A stretch of DNA of 64,000 nucleotides from Burkholderia sp. H160 (GTDB lineage: Bacteria > Pseudomonadota > Gammaproteobacteria > Burkholderiales > Burkholderiaceae): NCBI GenBank assembly GCA_000173575.1, contig ABYL01000022.1:1-64000 (forward strand), in the 5' to 3' direction. The notes under the pieces are model-generated. The model did no database searches and was not told the DNA's origin. It saw only the letters and a list, made by a program, of their open reading frames with translations. Shown piece after piece: positions 26,428 to 35,156 of the stretch. Position numbers and translations under genes: made by a program. Each line of letters starts with the position of its first letter. The stretch's first letter is position 1.

Positions 26428-26876
26428 ATTTTCTTCAGCCATCCCATGACCAGATGTTCGATGAGCACGAGACTCTCCCTGTATTCGTCTTCCGGGCCGC
26501 CGTGCGGATCGGCGACGTCCGAATCGGCTTCCCACTTGCCGAGCGGATAGACCTTGCCGCGCGCGGCCGGATCGAGTGCTTCGACCTCGCCCACCTGCGC
26601 GCGCTCGGTGACCAGCACGAGATCGGCCGCGCGCACGAGCGAGCGGTCGAGACGCCGCGCGTGGTGGAGGCCGGCGGCGACGCCGCGCTCCGCGAGCAGG
26701 CGCCGCATCACCGGGTCCATGCCGTTGCCGTTCACCGCGCGAATGCCCGCCGAATGAAACGCGATCGGCGCGGTGCGTGCGCGCGGCGCGCGCGCCTGGC
26801 GCGCCTTGAACAGCATCTCGGCGGCGGGCGAGCGGCACACGTTGGCCCGGCACACGATCAGAACGTTGTCGAACAT
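26421..26876 (-). CDS. bceD: Low-molecular-weight protein tyrosine phosphatase (BceD-like)
   Basis: A 151-residue cytoplasmic phosphatase. The P-loop C-x5-R is VCRANVCRS near residue 9, and the general-acid Asp lies in the ADPHG motif near residue 125. It dephosphorylates the tyrosine cluster of the BceF kinase, a cycle needed for polymer export. AAGGAG stands six bases before the ATG at 26876. The next gene, bceE, overlaps its end by seven bases. Length and motifs are complete, so it should be active. Confidence 0.92.
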   Translation of the reverse strand: MFDNVLIVCRANVCRSPAAEMLFKARQARAPRARTAPIAFHSAGIRAVNGNGMDPVMRRLLAERGVAAGLHHARRLDRSLVRAADLVLVTERAQVGEVEALDPAARGKVYPLGKWEADSDVADPHGGPEDEYRESLVLIEHLVMGWLKKIC

Positions 26877-26924
26877 GGCGGACTCCTTCGTGGTGCGGTG
26901 ATCGGCTTGCATCGCGCGCTGGCC

Positions 26925-28355
26925 TCAGCGGCCAGCCGCTTCCGCCGCCTCCATCAAACCGTGCGCGCCGACGCGAGCCGGCGCATTGCGCAGCGCGTGG
27001 CGCCGGCCGATCGCGTGATACTCGACGCCGAGTTCGAGCAGCACGTCCGGCTCGTACAGATTGCGGCCGTCGAAAATCAGCGGCGTCTTCAGCATGCGCT
27101 TGAGCGCATCGAAGTCCGGGCTCTTGAAGACTTTCCATTCGGTCATGATCACGAGCGCATCGACACCGCTCACCGCTTCCATCTCTTCGTTAACGAACGA
27201 AAGGCGCGCATGCTGCTGCGGCACGTCCTTCAGATCGAGCGCGAACACGCGCTTCGCTTCGTCGATCGAGACCGGGTCGTAGGCTTTCACGCGCGCGCCA
27301 CGGCGCAGCAGCCCGGCGATCAGCTCGCGGCTCGGCGCCGCGCGCATGTCGTCGGTGTTCGGCTTGAACGCGAGGCCCCACACGCCGAACGTGCGGTCCG
27401 ACAGATCCTCGCCGAGACGCGCGACGATCTTCTGCGCGAGGATCTGCTTCTGCGCGTCGTTGACCGCCTCCACGGCTTCGAGAATACGCAGGTTCGCGCC
27501 CTGATCGGCCGCGGTGCGGATCAGCGCCTGCACGTCCTTCGGAAAGCACGAGCCGCCGTAGCCGCAACCCGCGTAGAGGAAGTCATAGCCGATGCGCGGA
27601 TCGGAGCCGATACCGCGGCGCACCGCCTCGATATCCGCGCCGACGCGATCGGCCAGATTCGCGAGCTCGTTCATGTACGAGATGCGCGTCGCCAGCATCG
27701 CGTTGGCCGCGTACTTGGTGAATTCGGCGGAACGCACGTCCATATACAGCGTGCGCTCGCGATTGCGGTTGAACGGCGCATACAGGCGCTTCATCAGCTC
27801 GCGGGCCTTTTCGCCGGGCACGTCCTCGTCGCAGCCCAGCACGATGCGATCGGGCCGCGTGAAGTCTTCGACGGCGGCGCCCTCCTTCAGGAACTCCGGA
27901 TTCGACACGACCGAGAACATGTGCTCCGCGCCGCGTGCGGCCAGTTCGGCGGCGACCACTTCGCGCACGCGCGAGGCGGTGCCGACCGGCACCGTCGATT
28001 TGTCGACGATCACCTTGAAGCCGTTCATATGGCGGCCGATGTTGCGCGCGGCCGCGAGCACGTACTGCAGATCGGCGGAGCCGTCCTCGTCGGCCGGCGT
28101 GCCGACCGCGATGAACTGGATGTCGCCGTGCGCGACCGCGGCCTCGACGTCGGTGGAAAACGTCAGGCGCTTCGCGCGGCGATTGCGCGCGATGATCTCC
28201 TGCAGACCCGGCTCGTGGATCGGCACGCCGCCGTTGTTCAGCACGTCGATCTTGCGTGCATCGACGTCGAGACAGAACACGTCGTGGCCGATGTCGGCCA
28301 GACACGCGCCGGTCACGAGGCCGACATAGCCGCTACCGATGATCGTCAGGTTCAT
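26925..28355 (-). CDS. bceC: UDP-glucose 6-dehydrogenase (BceC-like)
   Basis: A 476-residue cytoplasmic enzyme oxidising UDP-glucose to UDP-glucuronic acid with two NAD. It shows the dinucleotide-binding start [18 protein letters not shown], the middle domain with the catalytic Cys in [13 protein letters not shown], and the C-terminal UDP-binding domain ([18 protein letters not shown]). The ATG at 28355 has GAGG eight bases upstream; the frame extends three codons further to a GTG. It is 48 bases before the phosphatase gene. Cepacian contains glucuronic acid, consistent with this gene in the locus. The C-terminal tail (about 450-476) is Ala-rich and longer than in many homologues. Confidence 0.94.
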   Translation of the reverse strand: MNLTIIGSGYVGLVTGACLADIGHDVFCLDVDARKIDVLNNGGVPIHEPGLQEIIARNRRAKRLTFSTDVEAAVAHGDIQFIAVGTPADEDGSADLQYVLAAARNIGRHMNGFKVIVDKSTVPVGTASRVREVVAAELAARGAEHMFSVVSNPEFLKEGAAVEDFTRPDRIVLGCDEDVPGEKARELMKRLYAPFNRNRERTLYMDVRSAEFTKYAANAMLATRISYMNELANLADRVGADIEAVRRGIGSDPRIGYDFLYAGCGYGGSCFPKDVQALIRTAADQGANLRILEAVEAVNDAQKQILAQKIVARLGEDLSDRTFGVWGLAFKPNTDDMRAAPSRELIAGLLRRGARVKAYDPVSIDEAKRVFALDLKDVPQQHARLSFVNEEMEAVSGVDALVIMTEWKVFKSPDFDALKRMLKTPLIFDGRNLYEPDVLLELGVEYHAIGRRHALRNAPARVGAHGLMEAAEAAGR

Positions 28356-28431
28356 GGATTGCACCTCGATAAATGAAGTTGATTCAGGAATGCGCTCGCG
28401 CGATGCGTGGCATCAGCGCGGCGCTCCACGT

Positions 28432-29829
28432 TCAATAGGCGTTGCTGCCCGCGAAGCCCTTCCACATCGTCAGCACGACGATCTTGATGTCGAGCCAGAA
28501 GGTCCAGTGCTGCATGTAGTACAGATCGAGCTTCACGCGGCCCATCATCTTTTCGATGCGATCGGTTTCGCCGCGATAACCGTTGATCTGCGCCCAGCCG
28601 GTGATGCCCGGCTTGATCCGGTAGCGGTGCATGTAGCCCTTCACCAGATCCTTGTAGATGTCGTCGTGCTCGAGTGCATGCGGACGGGGACCGACCACCG
28701 ACATCTCGCCACGCAGCACGTTGATGAACTGCGGCAGCTCGTCGAGGCTCGTGCGGCGCAGGAACGCGCCGACCGCGGTGATGCGCGGATCGCGCCGGGT
28801 CGCCTGGGTGATCTTGCCGGCCTCTTCCTTGTGGACCTTCATCGAGCGGAACTTGAAGATCTCGAACTCGCGGCCGTCGATGCCTTTGCGCCGCTGACGA
28901 AAAAATACCGGCCCCGGCGAACTGAGCTTCACCATCAGCGCGATCACGAGCATCAGCGGCGCGAGCGCGGTCAGCGCGCCGAGCGCGAACACGCTGTCGA
29001 AGACGCGCTTGGGCAGCACGCGCAGATCGGTGATCGGCGAGGCGGCCAGATTGATCGCAGGCACGCCGAGCAACTCGACCATCGGCTGACTGAACAGCGT
29101 CAGGCTGCCGACGTCCGGGATGAAGCGGATGTTCACGAAGTCGTTGCGCAGATCCGTCACGTAGCGATGGATCGCCTTCTCCTTCGAGATCGGCAGCGCC
29201 AGCCACAACTCGCGGATCGCGCGCTGCCGCACGAGCTGGATCATGCGCTGATAGTCGCGCTCGACCGGCACGCCCGCGATCGCGTGCGCCGTGTCCGGGT
29301 CTTCGTCGTGATTGATCGTGCTGTCTTCGTCGAACACGACGACAGGCGTGAAACCCGCTTCGGGACGGCCGCGCATCTGCTCGATCAGGAAGCGCCCGTA
29401 CGGCGCGCCACCGACGATCGCGACCGCGCGCTGATTGAAGCCCTCGCGGCGCAGCCCGCGCAGGATCGAATAGACGATGAGCTTGCTGACGACCAGCAGC
29501 GCGATCGACGCGAGCGCCCAGTACACGAGCCAAAGCCGCGACAGGCTGTCCGAGCGATGCACGCTGAAGCTGATCAGCACGCCGGTCACTTCGACCATCA
29601 GCCAGCCGCCGGTCACTCTCGAGAGCAGATCGTAGAGCGGCTTGCCGCGCCACGACTGATAGATGCCGAGCGCCGGGAAGAACACCACCACGAGCAGACA
29701 GCCGAACGCGAGCGACATGCTTTGCATGTCGTCGAGCCAGACCACTCTGCCGCTATGCACGGCCGCCGCCAGCAGCGCGCCGAGCGCGACCATGGCGATA
29801 TCGATGATTCTCGCTAGAACGCTCAGCAT
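28432..29829 (-). CDS. bceB: Undecaprenyl-phosphate glucose-1-phosphate transferase (BceB-like)
   Basis: A 465-residue polyprenyl-phosphate hexose-1-phosphate transferase that starts the lipid-linked repeat unit, most likely with glucose. The N-terminal part has four to five membrane helices, then a CoA-binding-like Rossmann region (RAVAIVGGAPYGRFL), another helix (VFALGALTALAPLMLVIAL) and the C-terminal bacterial sugar transferase domain (SSPGPVFFRQRRKG, EIFKFRSMKV, LPQFINVLRGEMSVVGPRPH, KPGITGWAQINGYRGET). This is the WbaP/WcaJ arrangement at full length. AGAGGGG precedes the ATG. It is the first gene of the minus-strand operon. The glucose specificity is inherited from cepacian work and is an inference here. 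Confidence 0.92.
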   Translation of the reverse strand: MLSVLARIIDIAMVALGALLAAAVHSGRVVWLDDMQSMSLAFGCLLVVVFFPALGIYQSWRGKPLYDLLSRVTGGWLMVEVTGVLISFSVHRSDSLSRLWLVYWALASIALLVVSKLIVYSILRGLRREGFNQRAVAIVGGAPYGRFLIEQMRGRPEAGFTPVVVFDEDSTINHDEDPDTAHAIAGVPVERDYQRMIQLVRQRAIRELWLALPISKEKAIHRYVTDLRNDFVNIRFIPDVGSLTLFSQPMVELLGVPAINLAASPITDLRVLPKRVFDSVFALGALTALAPLMLVIALMVKLSSPGPVFFRQRRKGIDGREFEIFKFRSMKVHKEEAGKITQATRRDPRITAVGAFLRRTSLDELPQFINVLRGEMSVVGPRPHALEHDDIYKDLVKGYMHRYRIKPGITGWAQINGYRGETDRIEKMMGRVKLDLYYMQHWTFWLDIKIVVLTMWKGFAGSNAY

Positions 29830-30424
29830 GCGCCGCCCCTCTGTTGGTCAGTCAAGTGCGATCCGTCGGTTGGTTGGAATGGGTACTGCACGTGTGCTCC
29901 GTCATTGCGCTCTTTATTTCCCATCTGCCTGCTGCCTGAATGAGCCCGAATGGCCAGAGCGGAAAAGTTGATTCCGGATGAGTGAATACCCTTGTACATA
30001 CCTCAATAAAGCGGGATTAAAATTCAGACGGCAAGTCCGCAAAATATCTCAAATTGTATCGGTCAAAATTGCGGTATTTTTTCGGCATTTTGTCCGGTAA
30101 TTGTTGCTGCAATGCGGATCGACAAAGGCTTCCGGACACTCGATTCGAGCCCCTCCGCAACGTAGCTTCCCCTTTCATGCGAGCTGCGCCTGCAAGACAT
30201 GGGCGGCATCCGTGTTGTCATTCTTCCCTATCATTAAGCGTAAAAAAATGCCCGCCTATTTTTTTCAGGTAATTTTTATTTTTGAATAAGTCGGATGGTC
30301 ATTTTTTCGTGCTTTTCGAATAAATCCTATGCGCTTTTTATCCACATTGTATTTAACGCGCTTTTATTGATTCGGGACTTCGTGATAAAACTCGACGCAC
30401 ACATCCAGTCCCGAGGAGATACCC
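29830..30424. other. Long A/T-rich divergent promoter region between bceB and bceA
   Basis: 595 bases with no convincing gene and visibly more A/T than the flanks, with several T- and A-runs (for example 30240-30300). It must carry the promoters of the bceB-K operon (minus) and bceA (plus). I cannot fix -35/-10 elements. A leader of this length and A/T content is typical of polysaccharide operons controlled by nucleoid proteins and several regulators; that is inference. Confidence 0.6.
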
Positions 30425-31996
30425 ATGACAGCTCCGGCTCAGGTCACGCCCACCGGCACCCGGCCCACCCCCGCACAATCACCCATGTCCTCAACCGCGA
30501 CCAGCGTCAAGCTCAAGGTTCATCCCGTGATTCTCGCGGGCGGCTCGGGCACCCGTCTGTGGCCGATGTCGCGCGAGCAGCATCCGAAGCAACTGATCGG
30601 TCTGCTCGGCGAACAGTCGCTGCTGCAATCGACGACCAACCGTCTCGACGGACTCGAAGCCGGTTATCCGCTCGCGGGCCAGCTCGTGGTCGTGGCCAAC
30701 GAAGAACAACGCTTCACGACGGCCGAGCAGTTGCGCACGAGCGGCAAGCCGAGCCGGCTGATACTCGAACCGATGGGCCGTGACACCGCGCCCGCGTTGA
30801 CGGTGGCTGCCTTGTCGGTCGCCGCGCAGGACGAAGACGGCATCATGGTCGTGATGCCCGCCGATCACGCGGTTACCGACAGCGAAGGTTTTCACGCGGC
30901 AGTCGCCGTCGGCGTGCGGCATGCGGCGGCCGGTCATATCGTCACGATGGGTATCGTGCCGACGCGTCCGGAAACCGGCTATGGCTATATCCGCATCGGC
31001 GCCCCGCTCGGTCCTGTCGATGCGCCGGATGCTACGGATGCCGAATCAACGGATCGCCTCGTCGCTCACCGGCTCGACCGCTTCGTCGAAAAGCCGCATC
31101 TGGAACTCGCGCAACGTTATGTTGAATCGCGCGAGTACTGGTGGAACAGCGGCATCTTCATCATGCGCGCGTCGACCTGGCTCAAAGCGATCCGCCATTT
31201 CCAGCCGGCCATTTACGAAGCGTGCGAGGCGGCCTTCGCGGGCGGCAAGTCGGACGGCGACTTCTTCCGCTTGCAACGCGATGCGTTCAGCGCCTCGCCG
31301 TCGAATTCGATCGACTACGCGGTGATGGAGCAGCTCGGTGGTGATCAGAGCATCGCGTCCGGCGTGGTCGTGCCGCTGCAGGCCGGCTGGTCCGACGTCG
31401 GCTCGTGGGACGCGATCTGGGACATCTCCGAGAAGGACGTGGATCGCAACGTGAGCCGCGGACGCGTGATGTTCGAAGGTGCGAACTCGACCTTCGCACA
31501 TTCCGATGGACGCCTGATCGCCTGCGTCGGCACGCAGGATCTCGTCGTCGTCGAGACCGCCGATGCAATTCTCGTCGCCGACAGGTCGCGCGTGCAGGAC
31601 GTCAAGAAGATCGTCAACCGGATTCGCGAAGACGGCGGGCTCGAAGCGGCCAATCATCGCAAGGTGCATCGCCCGTGGGGCAACTACGATTCCGTCGACA
31701 CCGGCGAGCGCTTTCAGGTCAAGCGCATCGTCGTGAAACCGGGCGCGCGGCTCTCGTTGCAGATGCATCACCACCGCGCTGAGCACTGGATCGTCGTGCG
31801 CGGCACCGCACTCGTCACGCGCGGCGACGAACGCTTTCTGGTGTCCGAAAACGAATCGGCCTATATTCCGCTCGGCGTCACGCATCGCCTCGAAAATCCG
31901 GGCAAGATGCCGCTCGAAATGATCGAGGTGCAGTCGGGTTCATACCTCGGCGAAGACGATATCGTGCGCTTCGACGATACGTACGGACGGCAGTGA
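30425..31996 (+). CDS. bceA: Bifunctional mannose-1-phosphate guanylyltransferase/mannose-6-phosphate isomerase (BceA-like)
   Basis: A 523-residue two-domain enzyme of GDP-mannose synthesis. Residues about 35-330 form the nucleotidyltransferase domain with GGSGTRLWPMSREQHPKQ, RFVEKP and a VGSWDAIWD segment. Residues about 390-523 form a cupin of the type II phosphomannose isomerase family (RPWGNYDSVDTGERFQVKRI, MHHHRAEHWIVVRG with metal His). GAGGAG precedes the ATG at 30425. The first about 35 residues are Pro/Thr-rich and probably disordered. In the Burkholderia cepacia complex bceA is the first gene of the bce-I cluster in line with bceB; here it is divergent. Confidence 0.93.
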   Translation: MTAPAQVTPTGTRPTPAQSPMSSTATSVKLKVHPVILAGGSGTRLWPMSREQHPKQLIGLLGEQSLLQSTTNRLDGLEAGYPLAGQLVVVANEEQRFTTAEQLRTSGKPSRLILEPMGRDTAPALTVAALSVAAQDEDGIMVVMPADHAVTDSEGFHAAVAVGVRHAAAGHIVTMGIVPTRPETGYGYIRIGAPLGPVDAPDATDAESTDRLVAHRLDRFVEKPHLELAQRYVESREYWWNSGIFIMRASTWLKAIRHFQPAIYEACEAAFAGGKSDGDFFRLQRDAFSASPSNSIDYAVMEQLGGDQSIASGVVVPLQAGWSDVGSWDAIWDISEKDVDRNVSRGRVMFEGANSTFAHSDGRLIACVGTQDLVVVETADAILVADRSRVQDVKKIVNRIREDGGLEAANHRKVHRPWGNYDSVDTGERFQVKRIVVKPGARLSLQMHHHRAEHWIVVRGTALVTRGDERFLVSENESAYIPLGVTHRLENPGKMPLEMIEVQSGSYLGEDDIVRFDDTYGRQ

Positions 31997-32026
31997 AATA
32001 CGATCGATCGCGAAAGGAAGCGAGAA

Positions 32027-32053
32027 CCAGCGGCCGCGCAATGCGGCCGCTGG
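32027..32053 (+). terminator. GC-rich hairpin downstream of bceA
   Basis: A perfect 11-bp stem (arms 32027-32037 and 32043-32053, loop GCAAT) 31 bases after the bceA stop, in the gap with the convergent gene. No T-run follows. A probable transcription end or 3' mRNA stabiliser, possibly serving both directions. Confidence 0.5.
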
Positions 32054-32066
32054 GACTGCCGGGAGT

Positions 32067-33302
32067 TCATCCCACGTACGAGATGAGTTCCCTGTAGGCG
32101 GGCGAAAAGCGCTCCGCGGCGCTGCTTTCGGTCGTCACCGTGGGTGTGCTTGCCACGCCCGGGGTCGCGGAGTCGGACGGATAGCGGCGCACCGTTGGGC
32201 GCAGTGCATGCAACGATGGATTCAGCGGCCCGTGCAGCGGCGCGCCATGATTTCCGGCGTGATTCGCCATGCTATTGATCGACGCGGGTTCCGACCCATG
32301 ATGCAAGCCCGGCAACGGACGGCCCGCCAATCGCTGCGGCGGGCTGGCCGGGACGGCTGCTGACGCGGGCTCGGCGCCTGGATGGGTCAGCGTCGTGGCC
32401 GCCGCATCGGTTGCGCATTCGCGATCGATCCACTGACGCGCCCAGTCAAGCGCGAACTGCTGGGCGTGCTGAGCATCCGCAAAGCGCGGACCAACGAGGC
32501 CGGAGCGCTCGACGCGCTTGCCGTCCCTGATGATCTCCGCCCACGCGCGATACAACGCGCCCGGCACTTCCTCGACCACCACGTAGATCAGATAACCGCG
32601 CGAATCGGCGACCTGCGTGCCGCGCGGCGCGAGGCACATCGATAGCGACTGGCGCGGTTCGTTGGCCGCGGTCGGCGCGTCCGTCACGTCCATCACGTCC
32701 ATCACGTCCGTCTCGTCAGCCGCGGGCGGCGTGACATTCGTCACGCTGATCGTCTCCACCTGCCGCGCGGCCGGTCCGACGTGCGCCACCGCCCCCGCCG
32801 CGGATGCCGCCTGTTGAAGCCCGGACAACTGGCGCGTGATGTCGGCGATCGGATCGGCCGTGCGCCATTGGCTCAGCGCGCTGGTGACACGCGGCGCCTG
32901 CCACGACTCGGGACTCTTCCATGACACGCCGCGCATACTGTTGTCCTCGCGCGGGCTTGGGGTCTGCGCAACCGGTGCTGCGGGTCTGGCCGTAACGGGC
33001 GGCGCCGGTTGGGGAATGTACGCGAACGTGCGCCCGCGCTGCGACAACAGGCGGACCATTTCGAGCAGCGTGCCGTTCAGTTGCCACTCTTCGAAGCGGC
33101 GGCGGCACGTGGGACCCGACGGATAGCGACCGGGCAGCTTCGACCAGGGCTCGCCGGTGGTCAGAATCCACAGCACGGCATTCGTCACGATGCGCGGTTC
33201 TGCGCGCGGCCGGCCGCGCCGGTTAAGACGGATGGCCGGTTCGTCGGAGACGAGCGGCGCGAGCACCGCCCATTCGTCGTTGTTCAGTTCGTCGAAAAAC
33301 AT
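32067..33302 (-). CDS. Protein with IS5-type transposase N-terminal (DUF4096-like) domain and non-transposase C-terminus, possible regulator
   Basis: A 411-residue protein. Residues about 1-95 (FFDELNNDEWAVLAPLVSDE, NRRGRPRAEPRIVTNAVLWIL, GEPWSKLPGRYPSGPTCRRRF) are the helix-turn-helix-like N-terminal domain of IS5/IS1182-type transposases. No DDE catalytic domain follows. Instead there is a Pro/Ala-rich linker, a low-complexity Asp/Val/Met stretch (VMDVMDVTDAPTA), a compact domain (about 230-305, GYLIYVVVEEVPGALYRAWAE...RWIDRE-like) and a disordered tail. GGAG precedes the ATG. No terminal inverted repeats or target duplications are visible, so this is not a live insertion sequence. It may be a domesticated DNA-binding regulator beside the bce genes; the function is not shown. 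Confidence 0.68.
   Translation of the reverse strand: MFFDELNNDEWAVLAPLVSDEPAIRLNRRGRPRAEPRIVTNAVLWILTTGEPWSKLPGRYPSGPTCRRRFEEWQLNGTLLEMVRLLSQRGRTFAYIPQPAPPVTARPAAPVAQTPSPREDNSMRGVSWKSPESWQAPRVTSALSQWRTADPIADITRQLSGLQQAASAAGAVAHVGPAARQVETISVTNVTPPAADETDVMDVMDVTDAPTAANEPRQSLSMCLAPRGTQVADSRGYLIYVVVEEVPGALYRAWAEIIRDGKRVERSGLVGPRFADAQHAQQFALDWARQWIDRECATDAAATTLTHPGAEPASAAVPASPPQRLAGRPLPGLHHGSEPASINSMANHAGNHGAPLHGPLNPSLHALRPTVRRYPSDSATPGVASTPTVTTESSAAERFSPAYRELISYVG
32675..32712 (-). repeat. Short 9-base tandem repeat inside the transposase-like gene
   Basis: About four copies of a 9-base unit close to CGTCCATCA in a row, keeping the reading frame and encoding the Asp/Val/Met-rich stretch of the linker. 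Such repeats can change copy number by slippage without frameshift. Confidence 0.6.
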
Positions 33303-33874
33303 TGGATTTTCTCCACGCGGCCTGGCCTGGCAGCGGCGTTGGGCATGCCACGAATTCTCACGATCCGTGTGCGGCCCTCGGTTGCACAAATTTGTTTTGT
33401 CCGTTCGCCTTGCTGGAACTGTCCGCCCACACGTGGTGCGGTTTATCCCTATGGCGAAGCGCAAAACGCGGTCTCACTCGTGCATGGGAAAATTTGTGCA
33501 CGAAGCATACCATCCCATTCTTTACATGAATACACTTTAGACAAGTGTTACTGAAAGAAACAATCTTGTCCGTTTCGCTGCGTCGATTCTCGTATTGCCG
33601 TAACAGAATCCGCTGCTAATCCTGCGTCTGATCGGGCTATTGCAAAGCACAACGCCGCCTGATCGAGCGGAATGGCCTTTCGAAATGCGATTGCCGAACC
33701 ACTACGCATTTCAATGCACTTTGATAGTTGGCCGATCGTCGATATCGAGCGTCGGCGGAAGGACGCCGATGCGCATGCGCAGTGATTTGGGAGCAACCAG
33801 AAGCGCGCATGCGAGCGCCGAGCATGCGCGCAGTTTGATGCGTTACAGATACGACGAAGTCGCTTCGGGCGACG
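33303..33874. other. Intergenic region with inverted repeats between the transposase-like gene and the YCII gene
   Basis: 572 bases without a convincing gene. The part near 33303-33540 is the upstream region of the transposase-like gene. Further on there are an 8-bp inverted repeat GAAATGCG (33682-33689)/CGCATTTC (33705-33712), a 12-base palindrome (33770-33781) and the 10-bp hairpin listed separately. The small frames here look random. Confidence 0.55.
33803..33831 (-). terminator. Hairpin downstream of the YCII gene
   Basis: A perfect 10-bp stem (33803-33812 and 33822-33831, 9-base loop) 43 bases after the stop of the minus-strand YCII gene. No T-run follows, so it may be a weak terminator or a protein-binding palindrome. 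Confidence 0.42.
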
Positions 33875-34174
33875 TTATACGCGCACCGGTTTCGATGCGT
33901 GCTCGCCGACTACCGTGGTCCATTCGCGCACGCGCCAATGCGTGACGAGTCCGGAGAGCACGTATGGATCCGCCTTGGCAAAGGCTTCCGCGACCGCCGG
34001 CGAGGCACCGGAAAAGAGCAGCACCGCCCCGTCCGTCGGCTCCGCGAGCGCGCCGGCCAGCAGGAGCTCGCCGCGCCCGGCGGCGGCCCATGCGAGCTTC
34101 AGATGCGCGTCGCGGTACTCGCCGCGTCGCTCCAGGTAGTCGGGTACCAGCTCGTACATCAGCAGGTAATGCAT
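33875..34174 (-). CDS. YCII-family protein
   Basis: A 99-residue protein with the YCII/dimeric alpha-beta barrel pattern: MHYLLMYELVPDYLERRGEYRDAHLKLAWAA with the conserved His of the family, then GELLLAGALAEPTDGAVLLF and the C-terminal FAKADPYVLSGLVTHWRVREW. Members are small cytoplasmic proteins, some with hydrolase or binding roles, most undefined. GAGGAG lies before the ATG at 34174; an upstream ATG (34207) has no ribosome site. It is a lone gene with a divergent neighbour. Confidence 0.88.
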   Translation of the reverse strand: MHYLLMYELVPDYLERRGEYRDAHLKLAWAAAGRGELLLAGALAEPTDGAVLLFSGASPAVAEAFAKADPYVLSGLVTHWRVREWTTVVGEHASKPVRV

Positions 34175-34625
34175 GGTAAGGCTCCTCGCGAAGATGAAGA
34201 TTGACACGCAGCGGCATCCGTCGCATCGCGGTTTCGCATAACGATGCGCACCGAATTTAGTGACTATTTTTTATTCAGTTGCATTCGCAGCAATGCAAGA
34301 ATTTTCAATTCCTTTTAGTCGCAGAACCAAATAGCCGACACTACAATTTCGTTCCAATGCATTTGGAATAGGCACACCAATTGATCTGCATTGCATAACA
34401 AAATTCGGGCGCCCGTTCATTCGCCTGTTTCAAGCGCGGCAGCGGCAGGTCCTGCGCTCTGCTCAGGAAAAGGAGCGCACACCGCTGTCAACCAGAAGGC
34501 ATTTTCGCCCGTTCTCGCAGACGGCGTTTGCCATAATGGATGCGCAGAGCGGTCGTTGAATGCCGTCGTCACTCGCGCGCATGAACGACCAGAAAACGTT
34601 TTCATCACCACTGATGGAGAGTCCC
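34175..34625. other. Divergent intergenic region upstream of the YCII and PsiF genes
   Basis: 451 bases with a distinct A/T-rich core (about 34250-34410) and no convincing gene. It probably holds promoters for both neighbours. I see no clear -35/-10 pair, riboswitch or small RNA. Confidence 0.5.
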
Positions 34626-34922
34626 ATGAAGATTCAATCCGCTATCGCTGCGCTGGTGTTGGGCGCGGTACTCGTATCGCCGGCGTTCGCGGAGAACAGC
34701 CAGCAGACCAAAATGGCCGACTGCAACAAGCAGGCCGGCGACAAGAAAGGCGCCGAGCGCAAGGCGTTCATGCAAACCTGTCTGTCGGCAAAACCGGCCG
34801 CCGCCGCGCCGATGAGCCAGCAGGACAAGATGAAGGTCTGTAACAAGCAGGCGGGCGACAAGAAGGGCGACGACCGCAAGGCGTTCATGAAGACCTGTCT
34901 GTCGTCGGCGCCGGCCAACTGA
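34626..34922 (+). CDS. PsiF-repeat periplasmic protein
   Basis: A 98-residue exported protein with a signal peptide (KIQSAIAALVLGAVLVSPAFAE, cleavage after AFA). The mature part consists of two PsiF repeats of about 27 residues, each with CNKQAG...KKG...RKAFM...CLS; the two Cys per repeat probably form a disulphide. PsiF-type proteins were first seen as phosphate-starvation-inducible in Escherichia coli; their biochemical role is unknown. GGAGAG stands four bases before the ATG. It is likely monocistronic. Confidence 0.9.
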   Translation: MKIQSAIAALVLGAVLVSPAFAENSQQTKMADCNKQAGDKKGAERKAFMQTCLSAKPAAAAPMSQQDKMKVCNKQAGDKKGDDRKAFMKTCLSSAPAN

Positions 34923-34944
34923 GCGCAGGCTTGGCCATCCCCCA

Positions 34945-34977
34945 CGCCGGCGCCCGCTGATCAACGCGGCGCCGGCG
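34945..34977 (+). terminator. GC-rich hairpin downstream of the PsiF gene
   Basis: A perfect 10-bp stem (34945-34954 and 34968-34977, 13-base loop) 22 bases after the psiF-like stop. A weak T-containing stretch follows (CATCGTTTC). A probable transcription end. Confidence 0.45.
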
Positions 34978-35156
34978 CATCGTTTCACCCGCGATGCGCA
35001 TATACCGAGTCCCCCTCCTACGCAGCCCACCCGCCGGAACGCGCCGTTTTCTTCTATGATGGCTGCGGAGACGGCCCACCCTCATATATAGAACTAATCA
35101 ACTACGCGGGCCGCCATCTTGTCGTTGATGCTACCGAGCATCGATTGGAGGCAAGG

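Noticed and set aside
26325-28376. A 683-codon plus-strand open frame opposite bceC, bceD and the start of bceE
   Set aside because: It spans three well-supported genes on the other strand and shows the same Arg/His/Ala-rich shadow composition.
32067-33302. Complete IS5-family insertion sequence
   Set aside because: Only the N-terminal transposase domain is present; there is no DDE domain, and I saw no terminal inverted repeats or target-site duplication around it.
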